A stretch of DNA of 64,000 nucleotides, taken from positions 186,001 through 250,000 of the forward strand of contig NC_020192.1 of assembly GCF_000315915.1 (NCBI RefSeq), read 5' to 3'. The DNA comes from Henningerozyma blattae CBS 6284 (taxonomy: Eukaryota > Ascomycota > Saccharomycetes > Saccharomycetales > Saccharomycetaceae). The notes beneath the pieces were generated by a model. The model was given only the letters and a program-made list of their open reading frames with translations, was not told the DNA's origin and searched no databases. This document shows positions 32,812 through 44,700 of the stretch, one piece after another; positions within the stretch are counted from its first letter, which is position 1; every line of letters begins with the position of its first letter. The translations under genes and the position numbers were made by a program.

Positions 32812-33698
32812 TTAGATTTCTTTTTCTTCTTTTTCTTTTCCTACATTACCATCGTCATGTTCTTGGTCTTTTTTGCTTGAATGAGAAGAAGTATCAGTTC
32901 CCATTATAATAGAGGTGAAAGGGTTTGGAACACGAGCATGAGCTGAAGGAGAATAATCCAATGGTAAAGTACCATTTTTCTTATCTTCCAAATATTTATT
33001 TTTCTCAGCTAAATAATTCTGTAATTCAATATGATAAGCATCTTTCCATTTTGATTTTTCCTTTTCATCCAATCCCTTCCATTTCTTGGAAATCTCTTGG
33101 GTGATTTCAGTGGGAGATAAAGGTGGCAACCCTTCCAAGGCTCTTTCTTCTCTGATCTTGGAACGAATGTAAGCAGAATAAGCAAAAAACACAGTCAATG
33201 GTTTCTTCGGAGCGTTTGGATCCTTTTCCACTCTAGCTTTTTTGCCATTGGCAGTTTTATCAGCAGTAGAAGGTGGGGTTGAAAGTAACGATCTATTAGT
33301 GTCGATATCCAGATCCATTGGATTGGTCAAATCGGAACTAATCAAGTGTAAATGGTTAGTAGCATCAGTTAATCTGAACAATGAATCGGTTAAAGTATTG
33401 ATGGCTTCTATTTTTTCACCTTCTTCCTGATCTATAGTGTTATAGAAATCAATAATATTAGAGGCTGTTTGGTTAGCAGATTTCGATAGTTCAAATAAAG
33501 AGGATACTAACTAAATTGAAAAAAAAAAATTGAGTAAAAGCTATGAAAGATATAGCTTACAATTGTATACATGTTAGTAACACGAATGTTATTGAACTAT
33601 TGAAAATAATTCCAATATAAAGTCATGATGGCAAAAGCAATTGTACATACAGAATCCTTGGCAGTTCTCAATTTAACAGAAGCGCTGTCAGTGTTCAT
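32812..33698 (-). CDS. HMO1: Hmo1, HMG-box protein; two exons
   Basis: Abundant HMG-box protein of rDNA and ribosomal protein gene promoters. Join of exon 1 (33698-33651, 16 codons) and exon 2 (33510-32812), 248 residues in total, against 246 in S. cerevisiae. Exon 1 gives MNTDSASVKLRTAKDS and exon 2 continues in the same phase with LVSSLFELSKSANQTASN. The joined sequence closely matches the remembered Hmo1 N-terminus, AKDSLVSSLFELSKAANQTAS. HMG box B spans about 113-190 (DPNAPKKPLTVFFAYSAY). The tail is acidic and Lys-rich. Without the intron the ORF would begin at an internal TTG, with no suitable ATG. I believe the S. cerevisiae gene is intronless. Confidence 0.95.
33511..33650 (-). other. 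Spliceosomal intron of HMO1 (140 bp)
   Basis: On the reverse strand, GTATGT (33650-33645) starts the intron, TACTAAC (33579-33573) is a perfect branch site, and a T-rich tract ends in TTTAG at 33511. An earlier TAG, 30 bp upstream, would add an in-frame stop, so the distal AG is chosen. Phase 0 on both sides. Confidence 0.93.
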
Positions 33699-34238
33699 GT
33701 TAGATAGTGGTTATATTTGTATTATTAAACGTTAAAAGGTTTCGTCACTAGCCGCCGAGTGTATGCTGTTCTAGGGTATGCTGGTATTATTACTTGTCTT
33801 GGTCTAGGCAGAGTATGTAATTTTTACTTACTGGTGTTTACAAGGAAGTGCTAGGCAGAGATTATGTTATTTTAGAAGGAGTCCTTTTCAGCACGGAGAA
33901 GACTACTGGGGGGAAAAAAACATCAATTAGAAGGAGCCAGCAAGAGAAGTTGGAAAATTTTACAAAGACCGTGGAAAAAATAGAAAAAAAAAACTGAGAA
34001 AAAGCCGAGAAAATAACTTCGCGCGAAATTCACGTGATATACGGAACAGTATCCTGATACGGAACTTTTTGCGGACAGATCGGGACAAAGCGGGGGCTTT
34101 TTATATAGAGAAAGAGACTCTAACAATGAGGTCAATAATGGAATAAATTGAACAGAAGAAAAGAACTAGATATTTATATATATAAAGTAGTGTAAATCCT
34201 AAGTAAGAATCGTTTATGGGATTGAACTTAATGATATA
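33699..34238. other. Divergent intergenic region HMO1 / ARG82
   Basis: Shared promoter. A GC-richer core (about 34015-34100) has CACGTGATATACGG (34031-34044), a second TACGGAAC copy nearby and GCGGACAGATCGGGAC. Seven-codon uORF at 34216-34239 before ARG82. Confidence 0.6.
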
Positions 34239-34239
34239 A
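34216..34239 (+). other. uORF overlapping the ARG82 start by one base
   Basis: ATG GGA TTG AAC TTA ATG ATA TAA encodes MGLNLMI. Its TAA shares its last base with the ARG82 ATG (TAATG). Whether the transcript includes it is unknown. Confidence 0.45.
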
Positions 34240-35441
34240 TGGAAAACAGTGTTCCTGGGAAACATTTAAGACATCAGGCTGCTGGTCATGATGGGACATT
34301 GACTGATGATGAGGAGTTGTTAGTGTTTAAGCCTTGTGCGGCTCAAGAATTAGCCTTTTATAAGCAAGTTCAAGAATCCTATGTAGTACAGACACCGGCA
34401 AATTTAGAGAAAGTAAATTCCATCTTAGAGGGAGGAGATGTACCGTTCCATTATTGGATTCCGAGTTTTTTAGGAGTATTGGAACAGGGGACGCATACCG
34501 TACCAGATGATAATTCATATGTATATTCTCAAGAATCTTTACCAATTACTGAGAGTAGTACACCAGATAGTATATCGTTTGAGACACGTACGAATAGTAG
34601 TACACCAATGAATATTCCTATTGATATACAATCAGTGTCTAGGTCTGGTACGTTAACTGGTTCGAACAATGATACGAAAAGTTATATTGTATTAGAAAAT
34701 CTGTTGAAAGGATATTCTAAACCCAATATCATGGATATTAAATTAGGTAAAATATTATATGATTCTACTACTGCTTCCACGGAGAAAATGGAACGATTGG
34801 CAGATGTTTCTGCAAATACTACGTCTGGTAGTTTATCATTTCGAATTTGTGGGATGATATTGGATAAAAATAACAATTTATTACAAGAATTTATCTCTAA
34901 CGAAGGGAATTCTGAATATTTTACAATCGAAGAAGATTATGTGCTTTTGAATAAATTATTTGGTAGATCAAGAGATGAATCCAATATTTTACATGCAATA
35001 AATTTATTTTTCAATAATACTTCATTATCTACAGAGAGACAACAATATCTAAAAGAGACTTTTTTGAAAAGATTGAGTTTATTATATAATACATTATTAG
35101 ATACCCCAGTAAGAATGATCTCATCGAGTCTTTTGTATATTTATGACAGTGATTCAAAACGATGGGATCTCTTGAATGATGAGGATTCGATTGTTAGAAA
35201 CAATTTCCTTGGTTCAAGAATAGATTCTGATAACAGTGATGATGATGATAATGATGATGATGGTGATAATGGTGATGATGATGATGATGAAAATGGTAAT
35301 AATAATAACAGTAACCAATGTTTAAGTTCTTTATCGTTGATAGATTTTGCTCATTCTAAATTTGTAGCAAAAGAATTGGGGTGTGATGAAAATGTAATTG
35401 TTGGAGTGGAGAATTTGATAGAGTTATTTAATAATTTATAA
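34239..35441 (+). CDS. ARG82: Arg82, inositol polyphosphate multikinase
   Basis: Phosphorylates inositol trisphosphate to tetrakis- and pentakisphosphate in the nucleus, and supports Mcm1-ArgR control of arginine genes. 400 residues, against 355 in S. cerevisiae. The kinase signature PNIMDIKLG (162-170; P162, D166, K168, G170) is intact. A later SSLLYIYDSD and SLIDFAHSKF (the DFA metal-binding Asp) complete the active site. An Asp/Asn-rich acidic insertion (about 329-358) resembles the acidic stretch of S. cerevisiae Arg82. A Ser/Thr-rich loop at about 97-147 adds length. Confidence 0.95.
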   Translation: MENSVPGKHLRHQAAGHDGTLTDDEELLVFKPCAAQELAFYKQVQESYVVQTPANLEKVNSILEGGDVPFHYWIPSFLGVLEQGTHTVPDDNSYVYSQESLPITESSTPDSISFETRTNSSTPMNIPIDIQSVSRSGTLTGSNNDTKSYIVLENLLKGYSKPNIMDIKLGKILYDSTTASTEKMERLADVSANTTSGSLSFRICGMILDKNNNLLQEFISNEGNSEYFTIEEDYVLLNKLFGRSRDESNILHAINLFFNNTSLSTERQQYLKETFLKRLSLLYNTLLDTPVRMISSSLLYIYDSDSKRWDLLNDEDSIVRNNFLGSRIDSDNSDDDDNDDDGDNGDDDDDENGNNNNSNQCLSSLSLIDFAHSKFVAKELGCDENVIVGVENLIELFNNL

Positions 35442-35596
35442 TGACGTACAACTTTTGTAATTTTTATTTTTTTAAAGATTTTTTTACCAAAGTAGTATAT
35501 TAAAAAGAAAAAAATTGTTTTGAAAATTTAGGAAATATTAAAAAATAAATTAAAAGATATATATAAAAGTTATTTACTTGAAATTATAATTACAAA

Positions 35597-35812
35597 CTAG
35601 ATTTCATCCCTTACATATAATGGCATACCTCTAATCTCACCAGTAACCCATGCTGATTCAGACCAAGACTTTACCGCCACTATAAAACATACAAACATAA
35701 TAAGAATCCCAACTTGTTTATATGGTATCATAGTATAAACAACATAAGCTGGGATCATAATCATTAATAAGGTTGATATTTGAAAAACAATGGCTATAGG
35801 GCTAGTTTCCAT
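35597..35812 (-). CDS. Unrecognised 71-residue membrane protein
   Basis: Begins at ATG 35812-35810. The reading frame extends 16 codons upstream but with no earlier ATG. Two hydrophobic segments (about 5-29 and 33-51) flank a short MIPYKQVG turn, and the soluble tail reads SWSESAWVTGEIRG, then MPLYVRDEI. This hairpin plan resembles small ER or vacuolar accessory proteins, but I could not assign a family. It is tail-to-tail with ARG82 (155 bp). Its amino acid pattern looks coding rather than random AT-rich sequence: charged residues sit at the ends and the conserved-looking tail is Trp-rich. Confidence 0.65.
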   Translation of the reverse strand: METSPIAIVFQISTLLMIMIPAYVVYTMIPYKQVGILIMFVCFIVAVKSWSESAWVTGEIRGMPLYVRDEI

Positions 35813-36806
35813 CTTTGATATTATAAAAATATTGAATAAATTTCTAGGAGCTTGGAGCAACTTTGTATTCTTATGTATATATAAAAATATGTTTTACATC
35901 ATTGACCAAGAGATACAAGATACATTCTTATTATATTTTTTTTACTAAAATCTATAAATGTTTACATATTATATCCCTTTAAAGTAAGATTTTTAGAAAG
36001 TGTAGAGACTGTTCCAGCAAATTTTTCCGAAGGGCTGTGTGACGGATTAATACACCTTCGTTTCTTGGCAATGTTGTTTAAAGATTTACTGTTTGAGAGC
36101 TGAGACAAGGTAATTAGGAGGTGAGAATATCATACTAAAAACAGATTACTTGCATGCTGCTGGAATATGATTATATCATTTTCTATTAAGTGGTAAAAGA
36201 CTTTTATCACGTGACTTATTGTTTAAAATGTGTTTTTCTTTTTATATCGAAAAACACTATTTAAGAAATATATTCATTTTAATTATATTATTTACTATAT
36301 ATGTCTAAATAAAGTAATCATCTTTACATCTTAAACACTGTATAACAATGTCTAACTCTCTTGAATCCCAGTAAATTAAGTTTGCTGGAAAATTAAGTTT
36401 GTTGGAAAATTAAATCAACTAATTATATCATCGCTTTTACGTACAGTTTAACACGGAGTTATAATACAACTCAGAATGCTTGCCATATTGTAACATGTTA
36501 ACACGTTATTTTATTTTTTATTTTTGATAGTCAGCTAATATATATATATATATGCTTAAATCTAAATGAATTATCACTAAACTCTAAACGAGATTGAACT
36601 ATGGTTTATATTATTTAAAAGTATGCTTGATTCATTCGAATTATATATGGTCACCATTTACGTTACAGTTTTATCATCTAAATTGTTTTTAAGAAAACAA
36701 TTAAGTGTTGACAAATATTTGATTCTATTAAACAGGATCAATTCTCACAAATTCTCTACCTATGTCGTTTTAATGAAACATTAAAACTAAATTTTCAAGA
36801 ATTACG
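35813..36806. other. Intergenic region upstream of tRNA-Gln
   Basis: About 1 kb. It contains a 17-bp tandem repeat (36373-36416), one ATCACGTG (36208-36215), a TATATA run (36538-36552) and otherwise AT-rich sequence. S. cerevisiae has SUP35 and HSP42 in this interval; no remnant was recognised. Confidence 0.5.
36373..36416 (+). repeat. 17-bp tandem repeat, about 2.6 copies
   Basis: Units AAATTAAGTTTGCTGGA (36373-36389) and a one-base variant (36390-36406), then a partial third copy. It is in non-coding DNA. Confidence 0.85.
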
Positions 36807-36878
36807 GGTCCTATAGTGTAGTGGTTATCACTTTCGGTTTTGATCCGGACAACCCCGGTTCGAATCCGGGTAGGACCT
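36807..36878 (+). tRNA. tRNA-Gln (anticodon UUG)
   Basis: 72-nt intronless tRNA. Acceptor stem GGTCCTA pairs with TAGGACC, with discriminator T. The anticodon loop TTTTGAT gives TTG, and the T arm has the B box GGTTCGAATCC. The sequence is nearly the same as S. cerevisiae tRNA-Gln(UUG), which reads CAA codons. A TTTCTTTTT tract just downstream is the Pol III terminator. Confidence 0.97.
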
Positions 36879-38769
36879 TTCTTTTTAGTAGTGTATATTT
36901 TTGGCTGCTAGTTTAATACCAACTGTTTATTAAACTATACAACTATATACCTGAGCCTATGTAAGTTAAATATTATTATTATTACGTTCCGACTTGTTCA
37001 GTATATACTTCCATCTTTTGTATTTCGTTCTTTTTGTTTTCTGGTTCTTACTTCTTTGTTCTACTTTAACCATCTAGCTTATTCTTTTAGCTTTAGATTC
37101 TTAAATAGAATTTATGTTCATGATTCACTTACTTGTTAATCTACATGTTCATTACGTTATCACGTGATCCTGATTTATACACGTGACTAAAGTAGCTCAC
37201 ACTGCGTGACATTTACAATTTTTTGCACAGCCACGTGACTCACATTTGAAAGGTTTTATATGGCATTTTACTGACGTCTTGTATATTAATATATGGTACA
37301 ATTATTTTTAAAAGTACATAACAGTCAAGATTATCCCCCAGAGAGCTCCATATAGTTTCAAATAAGGCAATATAAGAACTACAGATGTATATAACTGAGA
37401 GACTGGAAAGATCACTAAGCACAGAGAACATTTATAGATGAAAAGGATCGACTTCTAATAACTAGATAACAAAGAGTGGATCTGGAATACTGGAAACTAA
37501 TAGTTAAAATATATAATATCTATTTAATTATCTTTCAAGTATCTATAGTATGTGGCTTCATTGTCCCTACCATTAACGTTATTAACTATCAAGACATCTG
37601 CTTCACACAATAGAAAAATAACTAAAGGTTAGATTAGACTTTACGTTTAGAAGTGTACTACATAAAAGTTACATACATTAGTTAATGAAAACTGTCCCGT
37701 TTACAAAATAAATATACACTGAAAACCTTTACCTTTTCTCTTTCTCATTCGAATATTTTCCAGTTCCTTTTTTTAATTTGTCATTTAGTGTCGTAGGTTT
37801 GTAAAATCCAGGATAAATAGCACAATATTCCTTAAAGAGTAAAATATTTAAAAAAAACAAGTATTGTTTTGTTATAATAATAGCTGCTTATACTTATTCA
37901 ATGGATTTTCAATACAAATATAAGTTTTCAAAATGTTGTACACTTATATATTTACGATATCTACTCAACTAATCTAGGAATTCCTATATATACTACAATC
38001 TGAAACATTCTTATTAGTGACACATCTTCTTAAAATAATGTGACACTATTGACAATGACACTACATAATTTCTGTCATCAGCTTTTTCTGCAGCGTTTTC
38101 TTTGGCCAATTTTAGAATCTAGAATGTGCCAATTTGCCGAGCCAAAAAAAAAAACGCTTTCAATGCTTAAAAACTCAACTAGGCAATCAACACCGAACAG
38201 AAAAAAGGTCAACTAAGCCTGCCAGCTAAGGGGCGGCAAACTTGTTTCGGGTGCTTTCCATAATCTAAATTAATCAGTAAATAAATAAAAAGATTAGTTG
38301 AAAAAGAAGATCAATAAATAAACAACTACATCAACTACGGTAAATTTAGTTATTTCTATTTCTAAAGTAAATAATTCATAGTTTGATACCAATTGATACA
38401 CATTCTTTTAGTTGCATATCTGTGATTGATTATTTAATTATTACGTTGCAACAACTAAACAATTGTTCTTTTTTTTTTTGTGTATCATCATACTTTTCTC
38501 TATTAATCGATAAAAAGTTTCGAGACAAAGAGAAATATAACTTAATCTTATCACCATCGTATATTAGAGATCTCATTTTAGATAATTACTTTGATATTTG
38601 CTATTTTCTACACAGATTTCCAATTGAAGATCGGCAATAATAACAAGCTGGAAAAAAAGATAGAATATAATTCTCCATTCTTACATAATACCAACTGTAA
38701 TATATACATTATACTTATACATTATTTTACCAACAAGCCGATATTTTACAATACACTAATAATATAGAA
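36879..38769. other. 1.9 kb gene-poor region between tRNA-Gln and SEC7
   Basis: Contains three CACGTG sites (about 37162, 37180, 37221), one adjoining TGACTCA, and three TGACAC copies at 38018-38061. No ATG ORF of note was found. The 85-codon frame near 38383 starts at TTG and looks non-coding. tRNA-flanking gaps often hold old LTR fragments, but I could not identify one. Confidence 0.45.
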
Positions 38770-41700
38770 ATGACTGGAATGTCAGAAATTAATAAAGATG
38801 ATATTGCTGATTTGAATTCAGCAAAATCAAATAAATCCATAGACACAAATGATGCTGAACAATCAATCAATGAAACTCTGGAAACCATAGACATTACCAG
38901 ATCTGATACTGACTTGAATGAAACCAGATCCATAGAAGATACTGAGATTGCCACTAATATTAATATTCGAGATCAAACAAACGATGAAAATATAGGAAGT
39001 AGCGCAATAAAGGATTCAGATGAACCAGAAGACGAAACAAAATCTGAAAAAATTATTGAGGATGCTATTACAGATCCCTCTAATCAAGAAAATACTGAAA
39101 TTAAAATTGATACAAACAATACATCTATTGTTCCAGAAGCACCCTCTTCACCAGCTCAATCAGATGACGAATTGAGTAATAGAAACCTGGAGATTGCTGA
39201 TAATGCCCTAAGTAATTCAATAACTGCGATTGAATCAACAGATGTAGAATTGACCAATACAATTACTGCTGTAGAACCAGAGATGAGTCAAACCATAACA
39301 AACACTACAGCTGTAACAGATGTTGAACAATCGATAACTGATACACAAGATTCAGTCATTGAATCAAACACATCAACTACTAATGACATTGCACCAACTA
39401 CAGCAACAATTGATATCCAACCAACTATATCTACAACTGAAACAGATATAGAGCCAAATGTTGTAACGATAGAAGCGGATGCGGGATTATATTCTACCAC
39501 TACTGATGCAACTACAAATGATACTGATAATAAAGAGCCTCACAAAATAGTAATTGAAGAAAATAACAAGAAAAATAAAGAAAAGAGTACTACTGATGAG
39601 AATAAAGATGAAGACAATGAACTTGAAAAAACTGGAAAACCTGAAACGAATAAACAAGCAAAAACTAAACCTTTAAAAACATCCAAAGGTACTGATCTAA
39701 TTAAAGTGGCAAAATTGGTACAAGATAGTTTAATTACTTTACTATCTGATAGACAGATTAAAAGATTACCAAGCACGAGTAAAGTACTGGAAGCGACAAT
39801 TGCAAGACTAGATTCAGTTATTAAGGGCGAGAGCGACTCTCACAGTTATTTGGACTCTATTTCTGTTTTCGAATCCTTAAGATTATGTTGTAGAGTTAAC
39901 TCTTCTCATATCCAATCTCAAGCATTATCTTGTTTTTCCAAACTATTCTCATTTAGAGCTTTGGATGAAAAATTGTTAGTTAATTTACCGGATGCTATGG
40001 CTTCTGATGATCAAAAACCAAATCAACGTGACATTTCCACAGGAGTAACACCCCCTCCAAAACAAACATTATTAGACGCTTCAATTAATGCAATCTGTGC
40101 CTGTTTTGAACCTGAAAATACTAAACCAGAAGTGGACGTTCAAATAATTAGAGCTCTTTCAAATTGTATATTAATTGAAGATAAAAGTGGTATTTGCCAT
40201 GGTGCATCTTTACTAAAAGTAGTTCGAACTCTTTATAATATTTTCATATACTCTAATGAAATCTCTACTCAAACCATTGCCCAGGCGACCTTATCACAAA
40301 TTATAAATTCAGTTTATGATAAAGTTACAAAAATACTTAACAAATTGAATTCTTCAAATACTAAATCGAAAGGTAATAAACATGATACAAGTGAAGAGGA
40401 TTATATTCATTACAAGAATAAAGCATCAGATGTTGGACAGCCAAACACAATTACATTAGCAGGTATGCAGAAAGTAAATAGTAATGATGACCAAGAATCT
40501 GATATTGAAAACATGAATGATAATCAAGATTCCATGTCGCATGGTTTAACTTCCGATGAATTATTAATTAAGGATGGATTCTTGTTATTTAGAAGTATGG
40601 CTAATAAAGCTTCCAAATCCATTGGTTCTGAAATGGATATTGGTTCTCATGAAGTAAGATCAAAACTCTTATCACTTCATGTAGTATACTCAATTTTAAG
40701 AAATTATATTGATATCTTCTTATCTCATAATTTGTTGGTACCTGGCAAAACTGATCAATCTTTGTTCGAATCTGTCAAACAATATATATGCCTATTAATT
40801 GCTAGAAACGCTACTTCTCCAATTGCTCCTGTATTTGATGTCACTCTAGAGATATTATGGCTATTAATCACTAATTGTAGAGCAGATTTAGTCTTGGAGA
40901 TTCCTGTATTTTTAACTGAATTATATCTGCCTATTTCTGAATTAACAACATCTACAGCTCACCAACGTAAATATTTCTTAAACTGTGTGAATCGAATTTG
41001 TAATGATCCTCGTGGCCTAATAGAATTTTATTTGAATTATGATTGCAACCCTAACATGCCAAACATAATAGAATTAATCATAAATTACTTAAGTAAAATA
41101 GCACTTGTAAGAGGGTTGATATCAGAAGAAGAAAAAGAATATTTTGAAAAATATTCCATTGATCCTATGCCTGCCTTTGACATGAACGAAGCCCCAATTC
41201 TTTCATCAAATGGTGACAACAATAGTGAGATCCAAGTAGATCCAACAGAAGATTTATCCTTTATTCAATTGCAGTATACAATGAAAGTAGCTGCATTAAC
41301 GTCACTTAATTCATGTCTAAGATCTTTAAAGTCCTGGTCTCATAAAGGTTTGAAACCACTACCTAGTCTTCCTATTGACGATGATTCTGGATCTGTTGAT
41401 ATAAAATCTGTTGAATCAAACTCTAGTGGCTCAAAGTCTGCTAATAAAACGAATCAAAAATCAGTATCTGATAGCAATAATTCATTAGTGATGTCTGAAG
41501 ACGACTTAAATCAATTTGAAAATTTAAAGCAAAGAAAAACCGAGCTTACAAATTGTATTAGATTATTTAATAGAAAACCAAAAAGAGCTATTCCACAACT
41601 GATTAGTCTTGGCTTTATTGAAAGCGATAGCCCTGAAGTTATTGCTAAATGGCTTTTAAAAACAGATGGTCTTGATTTAGCTAAAGTTGGTGAATATTTA

Positions 41701-44700
41701 GGTGAAGGCGATGAGAAAAATATTCAAATTATGGATGCATTTGTTAATACATTTAATTTTTCTCAACTATCTATAGTTGATGGATTAAGAGAATTCCTTC
41801 AAAGCTTCAGATTACCAGGGGAAGGACAAAAAATTGATAGATTTATGCTAAAGTTTGCCGAGAGATATGTAGAACAAAATCCTGGAATATTTTCAAAGGC
41901 TGATACTGCATATGTATTAGCTTATTCGATTATCATGTTAAATACAGATTTACATTCTAAACAAATTAAAAGTCGAATGACCTTAAGTGAATTCATCGAA
42001 AACAATGCCGGAATTGATAATGGAAATGATCTACCAAAGGAATTTCTTGTTAAAGTATTTAATGAAATTGCTAAGAATGAAATTAAATTATTATCTGAAC
42101 AATATGAAGCACTTGTATCCGATGATGGTGCATTAGTTCAAGAATCTTATTTTACCTTGTTTGGATCAACCAATCTACAAAAGAAAGCGTACCTTCAAGT
42201 ATCTAAAGAAATAGCAACAAAAACTGAAACTGTTTTTAAGGAATTGAAAAAAGGCAATTCAGTTGAGAATGCAAATGTTTTTTTTACCGCATCTCATGTA
42301 GAACATGCTAAATTAATATTTGAAAACATTTGGATGTCTCTATTAGCAACTTTTACATCTCCATTTAAAGAATGCGACGATGATGTTAGAATCAACGATT
42401 TATGTTTAGAAGGGTTGAGATTGGCAATTCATCTAGCTACTCTTTTTGATATTGAAGATGCCTCTATTGCTTTCATTGCTGCCTTAGAGAATTTTTGTAA
42501 TTTACAAAATCCAGAAGAAATTCATATTAAGAATGTCAAAGCAGTTGTAGTGTTATTAAAAGTTGCTTTAGCTGATGGTAATTATTTAAAAAATGCATGG
42601 AAAAATGTCTTCATCGCCATTTCTCAATTAGAAAGATTACAATTAATTTCTAAAGGTGTTGATAAAACTACAGTTCCTGATATCGCTCATGCACGTATAT
42701 CTAATCCCTCTAATAGTACCGAACTTGTACCTTCAGGCTATGGTAGTTATTTCAATCTATTTTCTAAAAGACCCACTCCTATTGAATTAGCTCAAGAGAA
42801 ATATTATAATCAAGAATTAAAACCTCAAATTGCTGATTTGATAAAGTCTAGTGAAGTTGTATTGTTGATGGATAATATATTTACTAAGAGTTCTGAATTA
42901 TCTGGTGGTGCAATTGTTGACTTTATTCGAACACTAACTGAAGTAGCTTTAGAAGAAATTGGCTCGTCTCAAAATACTTCTACACCAAGAATTTTTTCAT
43001 TACAAAAAATGATCGATGTTTGTTATTTCAATATGGATCGTATTAGAGTAGAGTGGACTCCTATTTGGGCGGTAATGGGAGAAACGTTTAAATCTATTGG
43101 AACAAATACCAATCCAAGTGTTGTATTTTTTGCCCTAGATTCATTACGTCAATTATCAATGAGATTTTTAGACATTGAAGAATTTAATGGGTTTGAATTT
43201 CAGAATGATTTCTTGAAACCATTTTGTTATATAGTCGAGAAAAATAAAAATAAAGATGTTCAAGAATGGATTATAGAATGTTTCCAAAATTTCATTTTAA
43301 TTAAGGCACATAAAATCAAATCTGGGTGGATACCAATATTACAATCCTTACAAATCTGTACAACAAGTACCGCAAAATCAGTTGTTGAAAAGACGTATAA
43401 ATTAATTGAAAATGTTGTGTTGAGACAACACTTTGGTGATATCATTATCCATGATGATGCATTTATTGAATTATTGAAAGTATTTAGTGGGATTGCCAAA
43501 AATTCAAGATATCAAAAATTTTCATTACAAGCTTTAAAGACATTACAAAATATTACAAAAGTGGTAGCTAAAATTTCATTTGATAGTGAAAATTATGAAA
43601 ATGTTATTAAAGAAACTGATACAAATTCCAAAGAATGTGAAACAAATGATAATCAAATAAAAGAAAATGATGAAAATATGAATGATGTTGAAAATTCTAA
43701 TGATGGTGTGCAAGTTACAAAAAATGGGGGTGAAGTCCCAGAGCCAAAATCTAATAATGTAGAAGATACTACTGATAAAGAAGTTACAAAAACATTCCAA
43801 ATACCCAATCGCACTACTAATAGAAGAAGACAGAGCAAATCTGGTCTTTTCCTTTCAGATCTCAAACCATCAACGAAAGCTGTCTTAAAGACTAAAAATA
43901 TCCAAAATACTTTATGGTTCCCAGTATTTTCCGCCTTTTTCGAAATCATCATGCAAGCTCAAGATTTAGAAGTACGTTCTGGTGCATTAAACGATATGTT
44001 TGATGATTTAGTAGCACATGGTATTTATTTCTCTGAAGAATTTTGGAGCCGAATTTGTAATGAACTTCTATTCAAGATCTTTGATATTTTATCCCCTGCT
44101 GATGAGTCCAAGGGTATAGATATGATGAACAATCCATCTGAGAGCGTTTGGTTATCTACTACTTTAATTCAAGCATTAAGAAATATGACAGCTTTATTCA
44201 AACATTATTTCCAACAATTAAGTTCATCATTAGATGGGTTTTTAAATCTTTATGTTAAATGTATCTATCAAGATAATGACACAATTGGTAAAATAGGTAA
44301 AACATGTTTTGAACAATTAATTTTACAAAATAAGAAAGAATTGAATGATGAACAATGGGGAAAAATTGGTGATATTTTTATTAAATTATTTAAATTAACT
44401 ACTGCACATGAATTATTTGATGAAGATCCATTAGGTCTTAAGAAAAAGGTAAAAGAAGAAGATGTAGAACAGAATTTGGAGAAAGCTCGATCGAATGATC
44501 AACGTGAAGAAAAGGTTGAGGAGAAATCTGAAGAGAAAATTGATGATCAGAAGGAAGATGAAACAGAACAGTCTAATCAAACTAAGTCAACCCAAACTGA
44601 CAAAGAAGTTTCCAATGAAGAATCAAACTTACAAGAAAAATCAGCTGAAGCTAAACAAGATAAATTAGATGGAACTAACTCAAATGAAGAGAATTCCACT

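Noticed and set aside
36020..36215. Possible point centromere (ATCACGTG plus a TTTTTCCGAAGG sequence)
   Set aside because: The CDEIII-like core is in the wrong orientation relative to the CDEI-like site, and the DNA between them is not AT-rich enough for CDEII.
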